From positions 1 through 49,183 of the forward strand of contig NZ_JAURXB010000118.1 in NCBI RefSeq assembly GCF_030654605.1: 49,183 nucleotides of DNA. The letters run 5' to 3'. Below the pieces are notes generated by a model. That model saw nothing but the letters and a program-made list of their open reading frames with translations, was not told where the DNA came from and searched no databases. This document shows, in pieces, positions 40,729-48,330 of the stretch. The translations under genes were made by a program, and so were the position numbers. The DNA is from Bradyrhizobium sp. (GTDB lineage: Bacteria > Pseudomonadota > Alphaproteobacteria > Rhizobiales > Xanthobacteraceae). The first letter of the stretch is position 1; every line of letters begins with the position of its first letter.

Positions 40729-41652
40729 ATGGCGTTGGTAATTTCGGCGTTGCTGCCGGTGTTCCTGCTGATCGTGCTGGGTTTCATCCTGAAGCGAAGC
40801 CTGCTGCGGCTGGACACGCAATGGCACGGGCTGGAGCGGTTGACTTACTACGTGCTGTTCCCGGTGCTGCTGGTCCAGACCCTGGTCAAGGCCGATCTCA
40901 CGACCGTGCCGGTCGCGGGCGTCGGCGGCGCGCTGCTGCTCTCGCTGCTGCTGATGTCGCTGTTGTGCCTCGGCTTGCGGCCGCTGTTGGCGCGCTGCGC
41001 CATCGACGGGCCGGCCTTCACCTCGATTTTTCAGGGCGCCACCCGCTGGCAGACCTACGTGGCGCTCGCGGTGTCAGTCAATCTCTACGGCGACACCGGG
41101 CTGGCGCTGGCTTCGGTGGCGATGGTCGCGATCATCCCGCTGGTCAATGTCTTCAGCGTTTCCGTGCTGGCGCACTACGCCTCCCCGGAAAAGCAGTCGG
41201 TCCAGGCCATCCTCATGACGGTGGTGCGCAATCCCCTGATCTGGGCCTGCGCCATCGGGCTGGTGCTCAATACCCTGCATTTGCCGCTGCCGCGGATCTG
41301 GCATGAGGTCGCCGACGCGCTCGGCCGCTCCTCGCTGGCGATCGGCCTGCTCGTCACCGGAGCCGGCTTGCAGCTGGCCGGCATGTTCCGCCCGAGCCTC
41401 GCTGCCAGCGTCGCCGTGTTCCTCAAACTGGTGCTGATGCCGGTGCTCGCGATCGCGCTGGCGTTGTGGTTCGGCCTTACGGGCTCCAACCTGGCCATCG
41501 TGGCGGTGTGCTCGGCGGTACCGGCGTCGTCGAGCGCCTATGTGCTGGCCCGCCAGATGGGCGGCGACGCGCCCCTGCTGGCGCAGATCATCACGCTGCA
41601 GACCATTCTGGCGGCGTTCACGATGCCGATCGTGATCGCGCTGGTGGCGTAA
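40729..41652 (+). CDS. AEC-family (auxin efflux carrier-like) transporter
   Basis: A 307-residue membrane protein with about ten helices in two inverted halves. Motifs are ALLPVFLLIVLGFILKRSLL at the N-terminus, FQGATRWQTYVALAVSVNLY in helix 4, and AVPASSSAYVLARQMGGDAP near the C-terminus, as in bacterial AEC/BASS-fold carriers. It moves small organic acids or related anions across the inner membrane; the substrate is unknown. It begins two bases after ruvX. A family E repeat starts two bases after its stop. Confidence 0.9.
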   Translation: MALVISALLPVFLLIVLGFILKRSLLRLDTQWHGLERLTYYVLFPVLLVQTLVKADLTTVPVAGVGGALLLSLLLMSLLCLGLRPLLARCAIDGPAFTSIFQGATRWQTYVALAVSVNLYGDTGLALASVAMVAIIPLVNVFSVSVLAHYASPEKQSVQAILMTVVRNPLIWACAIGLVLNTLHLPLPRIWHEVADALGRSSLAIGLLVTGAGLQLAGMFRPSLAASVAVFLKLVLMPVLAIALALWFGLTGSNLAIVAVCSAVPASSSAYVLARQMGGDAPLLAQIITLQTILAAFTMPIVIALVA

Positions 41653-41654
41653 TT

Positions 41655-41768
41655 CGTCATTGCGAGCGCAGCGAAGCAATCCAACTTTCTTTGCGCTGCG
41701 GCATGGATTGCTTCGCGGAGCCTGTCATCGGGCGGCGCTTCGCGCCGACCCGTTGGCTCGCAATGACG
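41655..41768. repeat. Palindromic repeat, family E
   Basis: A 114-base element, CGTCATTGCGAGCG...GAAGCAATCCA at the left and TGGATTGCTTCGCGG...CTCGCAATGACG at the right. It fills the gap between the convergent AEC transporter and CPBP protease genes, two bases from one stop and nine from the other. The element is abundant in Bradyrhizobium genomes, from memory. Confidence 0.92.
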
Positions 41769-41777
41769 GGGAAAGAC

Positions 41778-42554
41778 CTACCCACTCCCCGCCAGCCAGA
41801 TGCTCTGCAGCGTCGCCGCGAAATTGTTGAGGCCGTGCAGCACCACCGTCAGCCAGGTCGAGTGATAGCGATAGCGCATCCAGCCGAACAGCAGGCCGAT
41901 CGAAAACACCTGGCCGAAAAAGAACCAGTCGTATTGCAGATGCAGCCCGGTCCACACCAGCGCCGACAACAGGATCGCGCCGGGCACTTTCAGGAACGAT
42001 TCCGACCAGCCGCGATAGAGAAAGCCGCGGGCGAAAAATTCCTCCGAGATCGGTGCCGCGACACAGAATGCGATGATCAGGAGCCACAGCGCGCCGTCGG
42101 CGCGCGCCGATTTCAGCACGTCGACCATGAAACCGGGCGCGACCTCCCGCCCCATCGCGCGCGACAGCAGGTCCCAGCTTGCGACCAGCACGACCAGCGC
42201 GACGATGCCGATCGCCAGATGACGCCAGGACGGCCGGTGCAGCGCGAGATATGCGGCGAACGGCGTGCGCGACAGCCGTGTGGCGATCCATATCGCGCCG
42301 AGCGCGGCAGGCATGCCCATGATCACCGAGAGCGAAATCGTCAGGCCCGCGCCGACGACATGGATCGCGGCGGCAAGGTCGAACGGCCCGTCCTGCCGGA
42401 ACACCATCCACGCCACCACAAGGATCTGACCGACAAACAACGCGACGAAGATGAACAGGCCCCACAGCGTGGTGCCCCAGAATTTCCAGATGCGTGGTGG
42501 GTGTTGGGCCGGCGTCACCAGGAGCGGAGGCGCGGCGGGATCGAGGGAGTCCAT
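41778..42554 (-). CDS. CPBP-family intramembrane metalloprotease
   Basis: A 258-residue membrane protein with about seven helices. The CPBP/Abi motifs are complete: motif 1 APISEEFFARGFLYRGW (EExxxR), motif 2 WTGLHLQYDW (FxxxH type), and a C-terminal VVLHGLNNFAA. These residues form the metal-dependent active site of type II CAAX prenyl endopeptidase-like proteases; bacterial substrates are mostly unknown. It converges with the AEC gene across the family E repeat. Upstream, the next gene on the same strand is an acyl-CoA dehydrogenase, separated by a family F repeat. Confidence 0.9.
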   Translation of the reverse strand: MDSLDPAAPPLLVTPAQHPPRIWKFWGTTLWGLFIFVALFVGQILVVAWMVFRQDGPFDLAAAIHVVGAGLTISLSVIMGMPAALGAIWIATRLSRTPFAAYLALHRPSWRHLAIGIVALVVLVASWDLLSRAMGREVAPGFMVDVLKSARADGALWLLIIAFCVAAPISEEFFARGFLYRGWSESFLKVPGAILLSALVWTGLHLQYDWFFFGQVFSIGLLFGWMRYRYHSTWLTVVLHGLNNFAATLQSIWLAGSG

Positions 42555-42578
42555 AAGTGAACTTTCACATCAAATTGC

Positions 42579-42671
42579 CGTCATGGCCGGGCTTGACCCG
42601 GCCATCCACGTCTTTCTCTTCATTCGAAAGAAAGCAAAACGTGGATGCCCGGCACAAGGCCGGGCATGACG
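42579..42671. repeat. Palindromic repeat, family F (copy 1)
   Basis: A 93-base element with CGTCATGGCCGGGC...CCATCCACGTC at the left and AACGTGGATGCCCGGC...GGGCATGACG at the right. It ends six bases from the stop of the acyl-CoA dehydrogenase gene (42678). A second copy lies at 45131-45232. Confidence 0.92.
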
Positions 42672-42677
42672 AGATAG

Positions 42678-44321
42678 TTAAGGCAGCGCCCGCTCCAGCA
42701 AACCCCGGATATCGTCATTGGCCAGATCCACCGCGCCATACATGCTGGCATGATTCTGCCCCAACCGGGTCGCCGCGAACAATTCGGCATGGCGCGGCGA
42801 CACCTGATTGAGTGCTGCAGTCGCCGCCAGCAGCGCCAGCTTCTCCACCGCCAGCCTTGCGACGCGCTCGCCGTCCGGGCGGCGGAACGCCCTGGCGATG
42901 AAGGCCACCGCCTCACCCGCCCCCGGCAAGCCGCTGGTTTCCCCGGCGAGACCCTGCAACACCGCGGCCGCCGCATCGGCCTCGCGCGACAGCGCCCGCA
43001 GCACGTCCAGGCACATCACGTTGCCTGAGCCTTCCCAGATCGCATTGACCGGCGACTCCCGGAAATGCCGCGCCAGAATGCCCTCCTCGACATAGCCGTT
43101 GCCACCGAGGCACTCCATCGCCTCGTACAGGAATCCCGGCGCGCTCTTGCAGACCCAGTACTTTATGGCGGGAGTCAGCAGCCGCATGAAGGCCGCCTCA
43201 TTGGCATCAGCGGGCGCGCGGTCGAACGAACGGCAGAGCCGCATCACCAGCGCGATCGACGCCTCGACATGAACAGCCATGTCCGACAGCACCGCCTGCA
43301 TCAGCGGCTGATCGGCCAGATGTTTTTGAAACACGCTGCGGTGACGGGCGTGGTGCAGCGCATGCGCCAGCCCCGAACGCATCAGGCCGGCCGAGGCAAT
43401 CGCGCAGTCCTGCCGCGTCAGCTGCACCATCTGGATGATGGTGCGGATGCCCTTGCCCTCGTCGCCGACCCGCTCGGCATGGGCGCCGAGAAATTCCACT
43501 TCCGAAGAGGCATTGGAGCGGTTGCCGAGCTTGTCCTTCAGGCGCTGAAACTGGATCGCGTTGATCGAGCCATCAGGCTTGAAGCGCGGCATGAAAAAGC
43601 AGGTCAGGCCCTCGTCGGCCTGCGCCAACACCAGGAAGGCGTCGCACATCGGCGCCGACATGAACCATTTATGCCCCGAGATACGATAGAAATCGCCGTC
43701 GCGCTCCGCTCGCGTCATGTTGGAGCGCACGTCGGTGCCGCCCTGTTTTTCCGTCATGCCCATGCCGAGCGTCATGCCGCGTTTTGTCCGCCACGGCGCG
43801 AAGCCCGGATCGTAGGTGCGCGTGCCGATCACCGGCATGGTCTTTGCCAGCAGGTCCGGCTGAACCGCCAGTGCCGCCACCGAGGCGCGGGTCATGGTGA
43901 TCGGGCACAGATGTCCCGTCTCGACCTGCGCGGCGATGTAGAATTTTGCCGCACGCACCACCTCCGACGCCCCGCCGGCCGGCCTGCCCTGCGCGTCCCA
44001 GGTCGAATTATGCACGCCGGCATGGGCGCTGCTTGCCATCAGTTCGTGATAGGCGGGATGAAACTCGACCTCGTCGCGGCGGTTGCCGCGCGAGTCAAAA
44101 GTCCGCAGTTTTGGCGTGTTCTCGTTGGCGATCCGCCCCCGCGCCGCCATCTCGGCCGAACCCCAGTGCTGGCCGAACTCGGACAGTTCCTTCCCCGCCG
44201 ACGATCCGCCATTGGCCACGACGGCCTCGACCAGCGGGCGATCGGCGTTGAAGAGATCAACGCCCTCGAATGGCGGCGACTGGTTGAACACTTCGTGTGT
44301 GGTGAAGGAAGGCTGGGGCAT
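42678..44321 (-). CDS. Acyl-CoA dehydrogenase, AidB-like
   Basis: A 547-residue flavoprotein. The N-terminal HEVFNQSPPFEGVDLFNADR is characteristic of the AidB subgroup, as is the length (about 540). The flavin and substrate region contains GMGMTEKQGGTDVRSNMTRA and ISGHKWFMSAPMCDAFLVLA; the C-terminus carries ECLGGNGYVEEGILARHFRE and NAIWEGSGNVMCLD. AidB of E. coli is induced by alkylation stress and binds DNA, but its dehydrogenase substrate is unclear. This could also be an isovaleryl-type enzyme. The gene stands alone between two minus-strand neighbours. Confidence 0.9.
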   Translation of the reverse strand: MPQPSFTTHEVFNQSPPFEGVDLFNADRPLVEAVVANGGSSAGKELSEFGQHWGSAEMAARGRIANENTPKLRTFDSRGNRRDEVEFHPAYHELMASSAHAGVHNSTWDAQGRPAGGASEVVRAAKFYIAAQVETGHLCPITMTRASVAALAVQPDLLAKTMPVIGTRTYDPGFAPWRTKRGMTLGMGMTEKQGGTDVRSNMTRAERDGDFYRISGHKWFMSAPMCDAFLVLAQADEGLTCFFMPRFKPDGSINAIQFQRLKDKLGNRSNASSEVEFLGAHAERVGDEGKGIRTIIQMVQLTRQDCAIASAGLMRSGLAHALHHARHRSVFQKHLADQPLMQAVLSDMAVHVEASIALVMRLCRSFDRAPADANEAAFMRLLTPAIKYWVCKSAPGFLYEAMECLGGNGYVEEGILARHFRESPVNAIWEGSGNVMCLDVLRALSREADAAAAVLQGLAGETSGLPGAGEAVAFIARAFRRPDGERVARLAVEKLALLAATAALNQVSPRHAELFAATRLGQNHASMYGAVDLANDDIRGLLERALP

Positions 44322-44365
44322 GGCGGACTTCCGGCTGTCTCGTCTGGCTCGACGCCGACTCTATC

Positions 44366-45112
44366 TCAACGCCGCCTGATCGGAAAATCATACGCCTGCC
44401 CGCCCGCGCCCGGCATCGAAAAATGCCACCATTCCTTCGAATAGTTGACAAAACCCTGCTTCGCCATCGCGGCCACCAGCATGTTGCGCCAGCGCCGTTG
44501 TGCCGGCGTGATGCTTCGCGCCGCGGTGTGCGATTTCACGTCGGAACAGTCATAGCCGGTGCCCATGTCGACGCTGGCTTCCGGCGCGCGGGCGGCTTCG
44601 GGTGCGGTGCAGTCAGCATAGGTTTTGGCGGGATCGAAAGTGGCGGAATTGTCGGCGGCAAGGTCAACCAAAGTGAGATCGAGCGCGACCCCGGTGGAGT
44701 GCTGCGAACGCTCGGCGATATAGCCCAGCCGGAACAGGTCTTTCTTGGGCAACGCGGGGTTATAACGCCGCTCGGCCGCCGTCTCCCGCCCGTTCTGCGC
44801 CCACACCACCATGTCGTGCGAGGCGCGCGCCGGCCGGTAGCAATCGAACATCTTCAGCGACAGGTTTTGCCTGGCCAGTTCCGCCTGGACGGCTTTCAAC
44901 GCCCAGCCTACGCGCCGCTTCACCACGCATTCGGCCGCGTCGTAACCCGAAAGCCTGCGGCCGACGAAATTGTTCGAGGAGGCGTAGCGTATGTCCTGCA
45001 GGATGGTGGGATCGACGTCGCGCAGAAAGACAAAATCGCCGGGCAAGGGCTGGGATGCGGCCGGGGAAACGGCCGCGCTACCGATAACGAGCGCGATCAC
45101 AATTACTTTCAC
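44366..45112 (-). CDS. D-alanyl-D-alanine dipeptidase (VanX-like), periplasmic
   Basis: A 248-residue zinc peptidase with a signal peptide (VIVIALVIGSAAVSPAASQ). The catalytic motifs are present: KMFDCYRPARASHDMV (Arg of the YRP motif), SQHSTGVALDLTL (SxHxxGxAxD zinc ligands), and KEWWHFSM (Glu and His of EWWH). In Gram-negatives such enzymes recycle peptidoglycan D-Ala-D-Ala. GTG at 45112 with GGAGGTGG upstream is taken as the start. In-frame ATGs further upstream lie in a family F repeat and give a spurious peptide. It is divergent from pyrB. Confidence 0.9.
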   Translation of the reverse strand: MKVIVIALVIGSAAVSPAASQPLPGDFVFLRDVDPTILQDIRYASSNNFVGRRLSGYDAAECVVKRRVGWALKAVQAELARQNLSLKMFDCYRPARASHDMVVWAQNGRETAAERRYNPALPKKDLFRLGYIAERSQHSTGVALDLTLVDLAADNSATFDPAKTYADCTAPEAARAPEASVDMGTGYDCSDVKSHTAARSITPAQRRWRNMLVAAMAKQGFVNYSKEWWHFSMPGAGGQAYDFPIRRR

Positions 45113-45130
45113 GAACCACCCACCTCCGAC

Positions 45131-45232
45131 CGTCATGGCCGGACTTGTTCCGGCCATCCACGTCTTTTTTGCGGGGATTTGCATAAATTGCAAAGGAAGA
45201 CGTGGATGCCCGCGACAAGCGCGGGCATGACG
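45131..45232. repeat. Palindromic repeat, family F (copy 2)
   Basis: A 102-base copy of the element at 42579-42671, with CGTCATGGCCGGAC...CCATCCACGTC and GACGTGGATGCCCGCG...GGGCATGACG. It sits in the divergent gap between the VanX-like gene and pyrB, the only copy here not next to a stop codon. Confidence 0.9.
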
Positions 45233-45261
45233 GGCACGGGACAGACCGGGGGATAACTCGC

Positions 45262-45306
45262 ATGAGCCCTATTCGCGCTTGCCCCGCGCGCGAACCCTGC
45301 CTATAG
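45262..45306 (+). promoter_or_regulatory. Possible leader peptide frame and hairpin upstream of pyrB
   Basis: A 14-codon frame ([14 protein letters not shown]) stops with TAG 11 bases before the pyrB ATG. Within it, TTCGCGC (45272-45278) and GCGCGAA (45288-45294) can pair. The arrangement resembles a short leader, but no T-run follows the hairpin, so a classic attenuator is not supported. Its role is a guess. Confidence 0.3.
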
Positions 45307-45317
45307 GTCTCGTTTTA

Positions 45318-46271
45318 ATGACCCCTGTATCGAAATCGACCTTCGTCCTCGGTCACCGGCATCTGCTGGGAATCGAGGGCCTTTCCGCTGCCGACATCAC
45401 CGGCCTGCTCGACCTCTCCGAGGAGTATGTCGAGCTCAACCGGCAGGTCGACAAGAAACGCACCTCGTTGCGCGGCCGCACCCAGATCAACCTGTTCTTC
45501 GAGGCCTCGACCCGGACCCAGTCCTCGTTCGAACTGGCCGGCAAGCGCCTCGGCGCCGACGTCATGAACATGTCGGTGTCGTCGTCCTCGATCCGCAAGG
45601 GCGAAACCCTGGTCGATACCGCGGTGACGCTGAACGCCATGCACCCGGATATCCTGGTGGTGCGGCACCATGCTTCCGGCGCGGTGGAACTGCTGGCCCG
45701 CAAGGTCGACGGTTCCGTCATTAACGCGGGCGACGGCGCCCATGAGCATCCGACGCAAGCCCTGCTCGACGCCCTGACCATCCGCCGCAACAAGGGCCGG
45801 CTCGAAGGGCTGGTGGTCGCGATCTGCGGCGACGTCATGCATTCCCGGGTGGCGCGCTCCAACATCCTGCTGCTCAACATCATGGGCGCCCGGGTCCGGG
45901 TGGTCGCACCCTCCACGCTGCTGCCGCGCGGCATCGAGCGGATGGGCGTCGAGGTGGCCCGCGACATGCGCGAGGGGCTGAACGGCGCCGATATCGTCAT
46001 GATGCTGCGGCTGCAGCGCGAGCGCATGAACGGCTCGTTCGTGCCCTCGACCGGCGAATATTTCCATTATTTCGGGCTCGACCAGAAGAAGCTCGCTTAC
46101 GCAAAACCCGACGCGCTGGTGATGCATCCGGGGCCGATGAATCGCGGCGTCGAGATCGACTCGATCGTGGCGGACGGCGCGCAATCGCTGATCCGCGAAC
46201 AGGTGGAAATGGGAGTGGCGGTGCGGATGGCGGTGCTCGAAGCGCTCGCCCGCAACCTGCCGAACGCGTGA
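45318..46271 (+). CDS. pyrB: Aspartate carbamoyltransferase catalytic subunit
   Basis: A 317-residue transcarbamylase. The carbamoyl phosphate site is [20 protein letters not shown] (STRTR-type loop) with [10 protein letters not shown], and [14 protein letters not shown] and [12 protein letters not shown] are the other landmarks. It forms carbamoyl aspartate in pyrimidine synthesis. There is no pyrI regulatory-subunit gene beside it; instead pyrC' follows after four bases, as in class A ATCases, where a DHOase-like protein is part of the holoenzyme. The ATG at 45318 has only a weak AGGT ribosome site. Confidence 0.96.
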   Translation: MTPVSKSTFVLGHRHLLGIEGLSAADITGLLDLSEEYVELNRQVDKKRTSLRGRTQINLFFEASTRTQSSFELAGKRLGADVMNMSVSSSSIRKGETLVDTAVTLNAMHPDILVVRHHASGAVELLARKVDGSVINAGDGAHEHPTQALLDALTIRRNKGRLEGLVVAICGDVMHSRVARSNILLLNIMGARVRVVAPSTLLPRGIERMGVEVARDMREGLNGADIVMMLRLQRERMNGSFVPSTGEYFHYFGLDQKKLAYAKPDALVMHPGPMNRGVEIDSIVADGAQSLIREQVEMGVAVRMAVLEALARNLPNA

Positions 46272-46275
46272 CATC

Positions 46276-47577
46276 ATGCTGACCGACCGCCGCCCGATCC
46301 TGCTCGCCAACGCCCGCGTCGTCGATCCCTCCAGGGATTTCGACGGCCCCGGCGACGTCCTGATCGCCGACGGATTCATCCGCGATAGCCGGCGCGGCAT
46401 TGGCGCGGCCGGTGTCCCTGAAGGCACCGACATCATCAACTGCGCCGGCAAGGTCGTGGCCCCCGGGCTGATCGACATGCGCGCCTTTGTCGGCGAGCCC
46501 GGCGCCAGCCACCGCGAGACCTTTGCTTCCGCCAGCCAGGCCGCGGCCTCCGGCGGCATCACCACCATCATCTGCCAGCCGGATACCTCTCCCGTCATCG
46601 ACAATTCGGCGACGGTGGATTTCGTGCTGCGCCGCGCCCGCGACACCGCGATCGTCAACATCCACCCGATGGCGGCTTTGACAAAAGGCATGCGCGGCGA
46701 AGAGATGACCGAGATCGGCCTTTTGAAGGCCGCCGGTGCCGTCGCCTTCACCGACGGCGACCGCAGCGTCACCAATGCGCAGGTGATGCGGCGCACCCTC
46801 ACCTACGCCCGCGACTTCGACGCGCTGATCGTGCACCACACCGAAGATCCCAATCTGGTCGGCGAAGGCGTCATGAACGAGGGCGAGTTCGCGGCACGGC
46901 TGGGACTGGTCGGCATCCCCAATGCCGCCGAGGCCGTGATGCTGGAGCGCGACATGCGCCTGGTCGCGCTGACCGACGGGCGCTATCACGCGGCCTCGCT
47001 GACCTGCATCGAGTCGCTGGAAATCCTGCAGCGCGCCCGCGATGCTGGTCTTTCCGTCTCCGCCTCGGTCTCGATCAATCACCTGACCCTGAACGAGAAC
47101 GACATCGGCCCGTACCGCAGCTTCCTGAAACTGTCGCCGCCGCTGCGCACCGAGGACGACCGCCTCGCGCTGGTCGCCGCCGTCGCCTCCGGGCTGATCG
47201 ACGTCGTGATGTCCGACCACAATCCGCAGGACGTCGAAGTCAAGCGGCTGCCGTTCGCGGAAGCCGCCTATGGCGCAATCGGGCTGCAGACCATCCTGCC
47301 GGCCGCCTTGCGGTTGATCCACAATGGCGCGACCGATTTCAAAACCCTGATCCGAGCGATGTCGACGCGCCCGGCCGAACTCTTGGGCCTGCCCGGCGGA
47401 TCGCTGCGCGCGGGCTCGCCCGCCGACGTCATCGTGATCGACCCCGACACGCCGTGGGTGCTCGATCCCGCCGATCTCAAATCGCAATGCAAGAACACGC
47501 CGTTCGACGCCGCGCGGTTTTCGGGCCGCGTGGTGCGCACCATCGTCGGCGGCCGCACGGTGTTTGAGCATGTCTAA
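46276..47577 (+). CDS. pyrC': Dihydroorotase-like protein, probably inactive (PyrC'/PyrX)
   Basis: A 433-residue amidohydrolase-fold protein. The place of the HxH metal motif reads [13 protein letters not shown] (residues 69-71 are RAF), where active enzymes have DxHxHxREPG. The later HxxH becomes RYHAAS, with Ser in place of the second histidine. The last motif [15 protein letters not shown] keeps the Asp. Loss of these ligands agrees with the non-catalytic PyrC' of Pseudomonas, which is needed for ATCase assembly but does not act as a dihydroorotase. It is four bases after pyrB and overlaps the next gene region by one base (TAATG). An active pyrC should exist elsewhere. Confidence 0.9.
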   Translation: MLTDRRPILLANARVVDPSRDFDGPGDVLIADGFIRDSRRGIGAAGVPEGTDIINCAGKVVAPGLIDMRAFVGEPGASHRETFASASQAAASGGITTIICQPDTSPVIDNSATVDFVLRRARDTAIVNIHPMAALTKGMRGEEMTEIGLLKAAGAVAFTDGDRSVTNAQVMRRTLTYARDFDALIVHHTEDPNLVGEGVMNEGEFAARLGLVGIPNAAEAVMLERDMRLVALTDGRYHAASLTCIESLEILQRARDAGLSVSASVSINHLTLNENDIGPYRSFLKLSPPLRTEDDRLALVAAVASGLIDVVMSDHNPQDVEVKRLPFAEAAYGAIGLQTILPAALRLIHNGATDFKTLIRAMSTRPAELLGLPGGSLRAGSPADVIVIDPDTPWVLDPADLKSQCKNTPFDAARFSGRVVRTIVGGRTVFEHV

Positions 47578-47591
47578 TGGGAGCCAAAGCG

Positions 47592-48185
47592 ATGTCGCCT
47601 GAAGCATGGCTGCCGATGGGGCTCATCATCGGCTATCTGCTGGGATCGATCCCGTTCGGGTTGATCCTGACAAGACTCGCCGGCACCCAGGACCTGCGCT
47701 CGATCGGCTCCGGCAGCATTGGCGCAACCAATGTGCTGCGCACGGGCAACAAGGGGCTTGCAGCCGCGACGCTGCTCGGCGATGCGCTGAAGGGTACCGT
47801 CGCGGTGGTCATCGCGGGCTATTTCGGCGGCCCCAACGCCGCGATGCTGGCAGCACTCGGCGCCTTTCTCGGCCACCTGTTCCCGGTCTGGCTGAAATTC
47901 AAAGGCGGCAAAGGCGTCGCGGTCTATATTGGCGCGCTGATCGGATTGTTCTGGCCGGCGGTGGTGGTGTTTGGCCTGCTGTGGCTGGCCACCGCCGTGA
48001 CCACGCGCTACTCGTCGCTGTCGGCGCTGGTCGCAAGTTTCGTCACGCCGATTTTCTTCTGGTGGTTCGGCCACCCCGCGCTGGCCTCCCTGTTCGCCGT
48101 CATGACCATGCTGCTGTTCTGGGCGCACCGTGAAAACATCAAGCGGTTGCAGGCCGGCACTGAGGGACGGATCGGGGAGAAGTGA
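47592..48185 (+). CDS. plsY: Glycerol-3-phosphate acyltransferase PlsY
   Basis: A 197-residue inner-membrane acyltransferase with about five or six helices. The conserved motifs are present: [13 protein letters not shown] (motif 1), [17 protein letters not shown] (motif 2, binding phosphate), and [11 protein letters not shown] (motif 3). It transfers an acyl group from acyl-phosphate to glycerol 3-phosphate. The ATG at 47592 has GGGAG eight bases upstream; ATG at 47577, overlapping the pyrC' stop by one base, would add five residues. It is the third gene of the pyrB-pyrC' unit. Confidence 0.95.
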   Translation: MSPEAWLPMGLIIGYLLGSIPFGLILTRLAGTQDLRSIGSGSIGATNVLRTGNKGLAAATLLGDALKGTVAVVIAGYFGGPNAAMLAALGAFLGHLFPVWLKFKGGKGVAVYIGALIGLFWPAVVVFGLLWLATAVTTRYSSLSALVASFVTPIFFWWFGHPALASLFAVMTMLLFWAHRENIKRLQAGTEGRIGEK

Positions 48186-48201
48186 CGACGTTTCGGATTT
48201 C

Positions 48202-48326
48202 GTAGGGTGGGCAAAGCGTCCGCCGTCGCTCAACGAGCGAAGGCGGAAGCGTGCCCACCATCTTTCGGGCCACGCGAATGAAGAACGGTGGGCACGGCGC
48301 GAAGAATGCGCCTTTGCCCACCCTAC
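48202..48326. repeat. Palindromic repeat, family D (copy 2)
   Basis: A 125-base element starting GTAGGGTGGGCAAAGC and ending GCGCCTTTGCCCACCCTAC, with internal GTGCCCACC and GGTGGGCAC. It fills the gap between the convergent plsY and amidase genes, 16 bases from one stop and four from the other. Same family as 20308-20397. Confidence 0.92.
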
Positions 48327-48330
48327 GATT

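Noticed and set aside
45272..45294. Intrinsic terminator/attenuator before pyrB
   Set aside because: The hairpin is not followed by a T-run; only a possible leader structure is kept, at low confidence.
7689..48326. Repeat elements as a CRISPR array
   Set aside because: The repeats are dispersed single palindromes of several families, not tandem equal-length repeats with unique spacers, and no cas gene is present.
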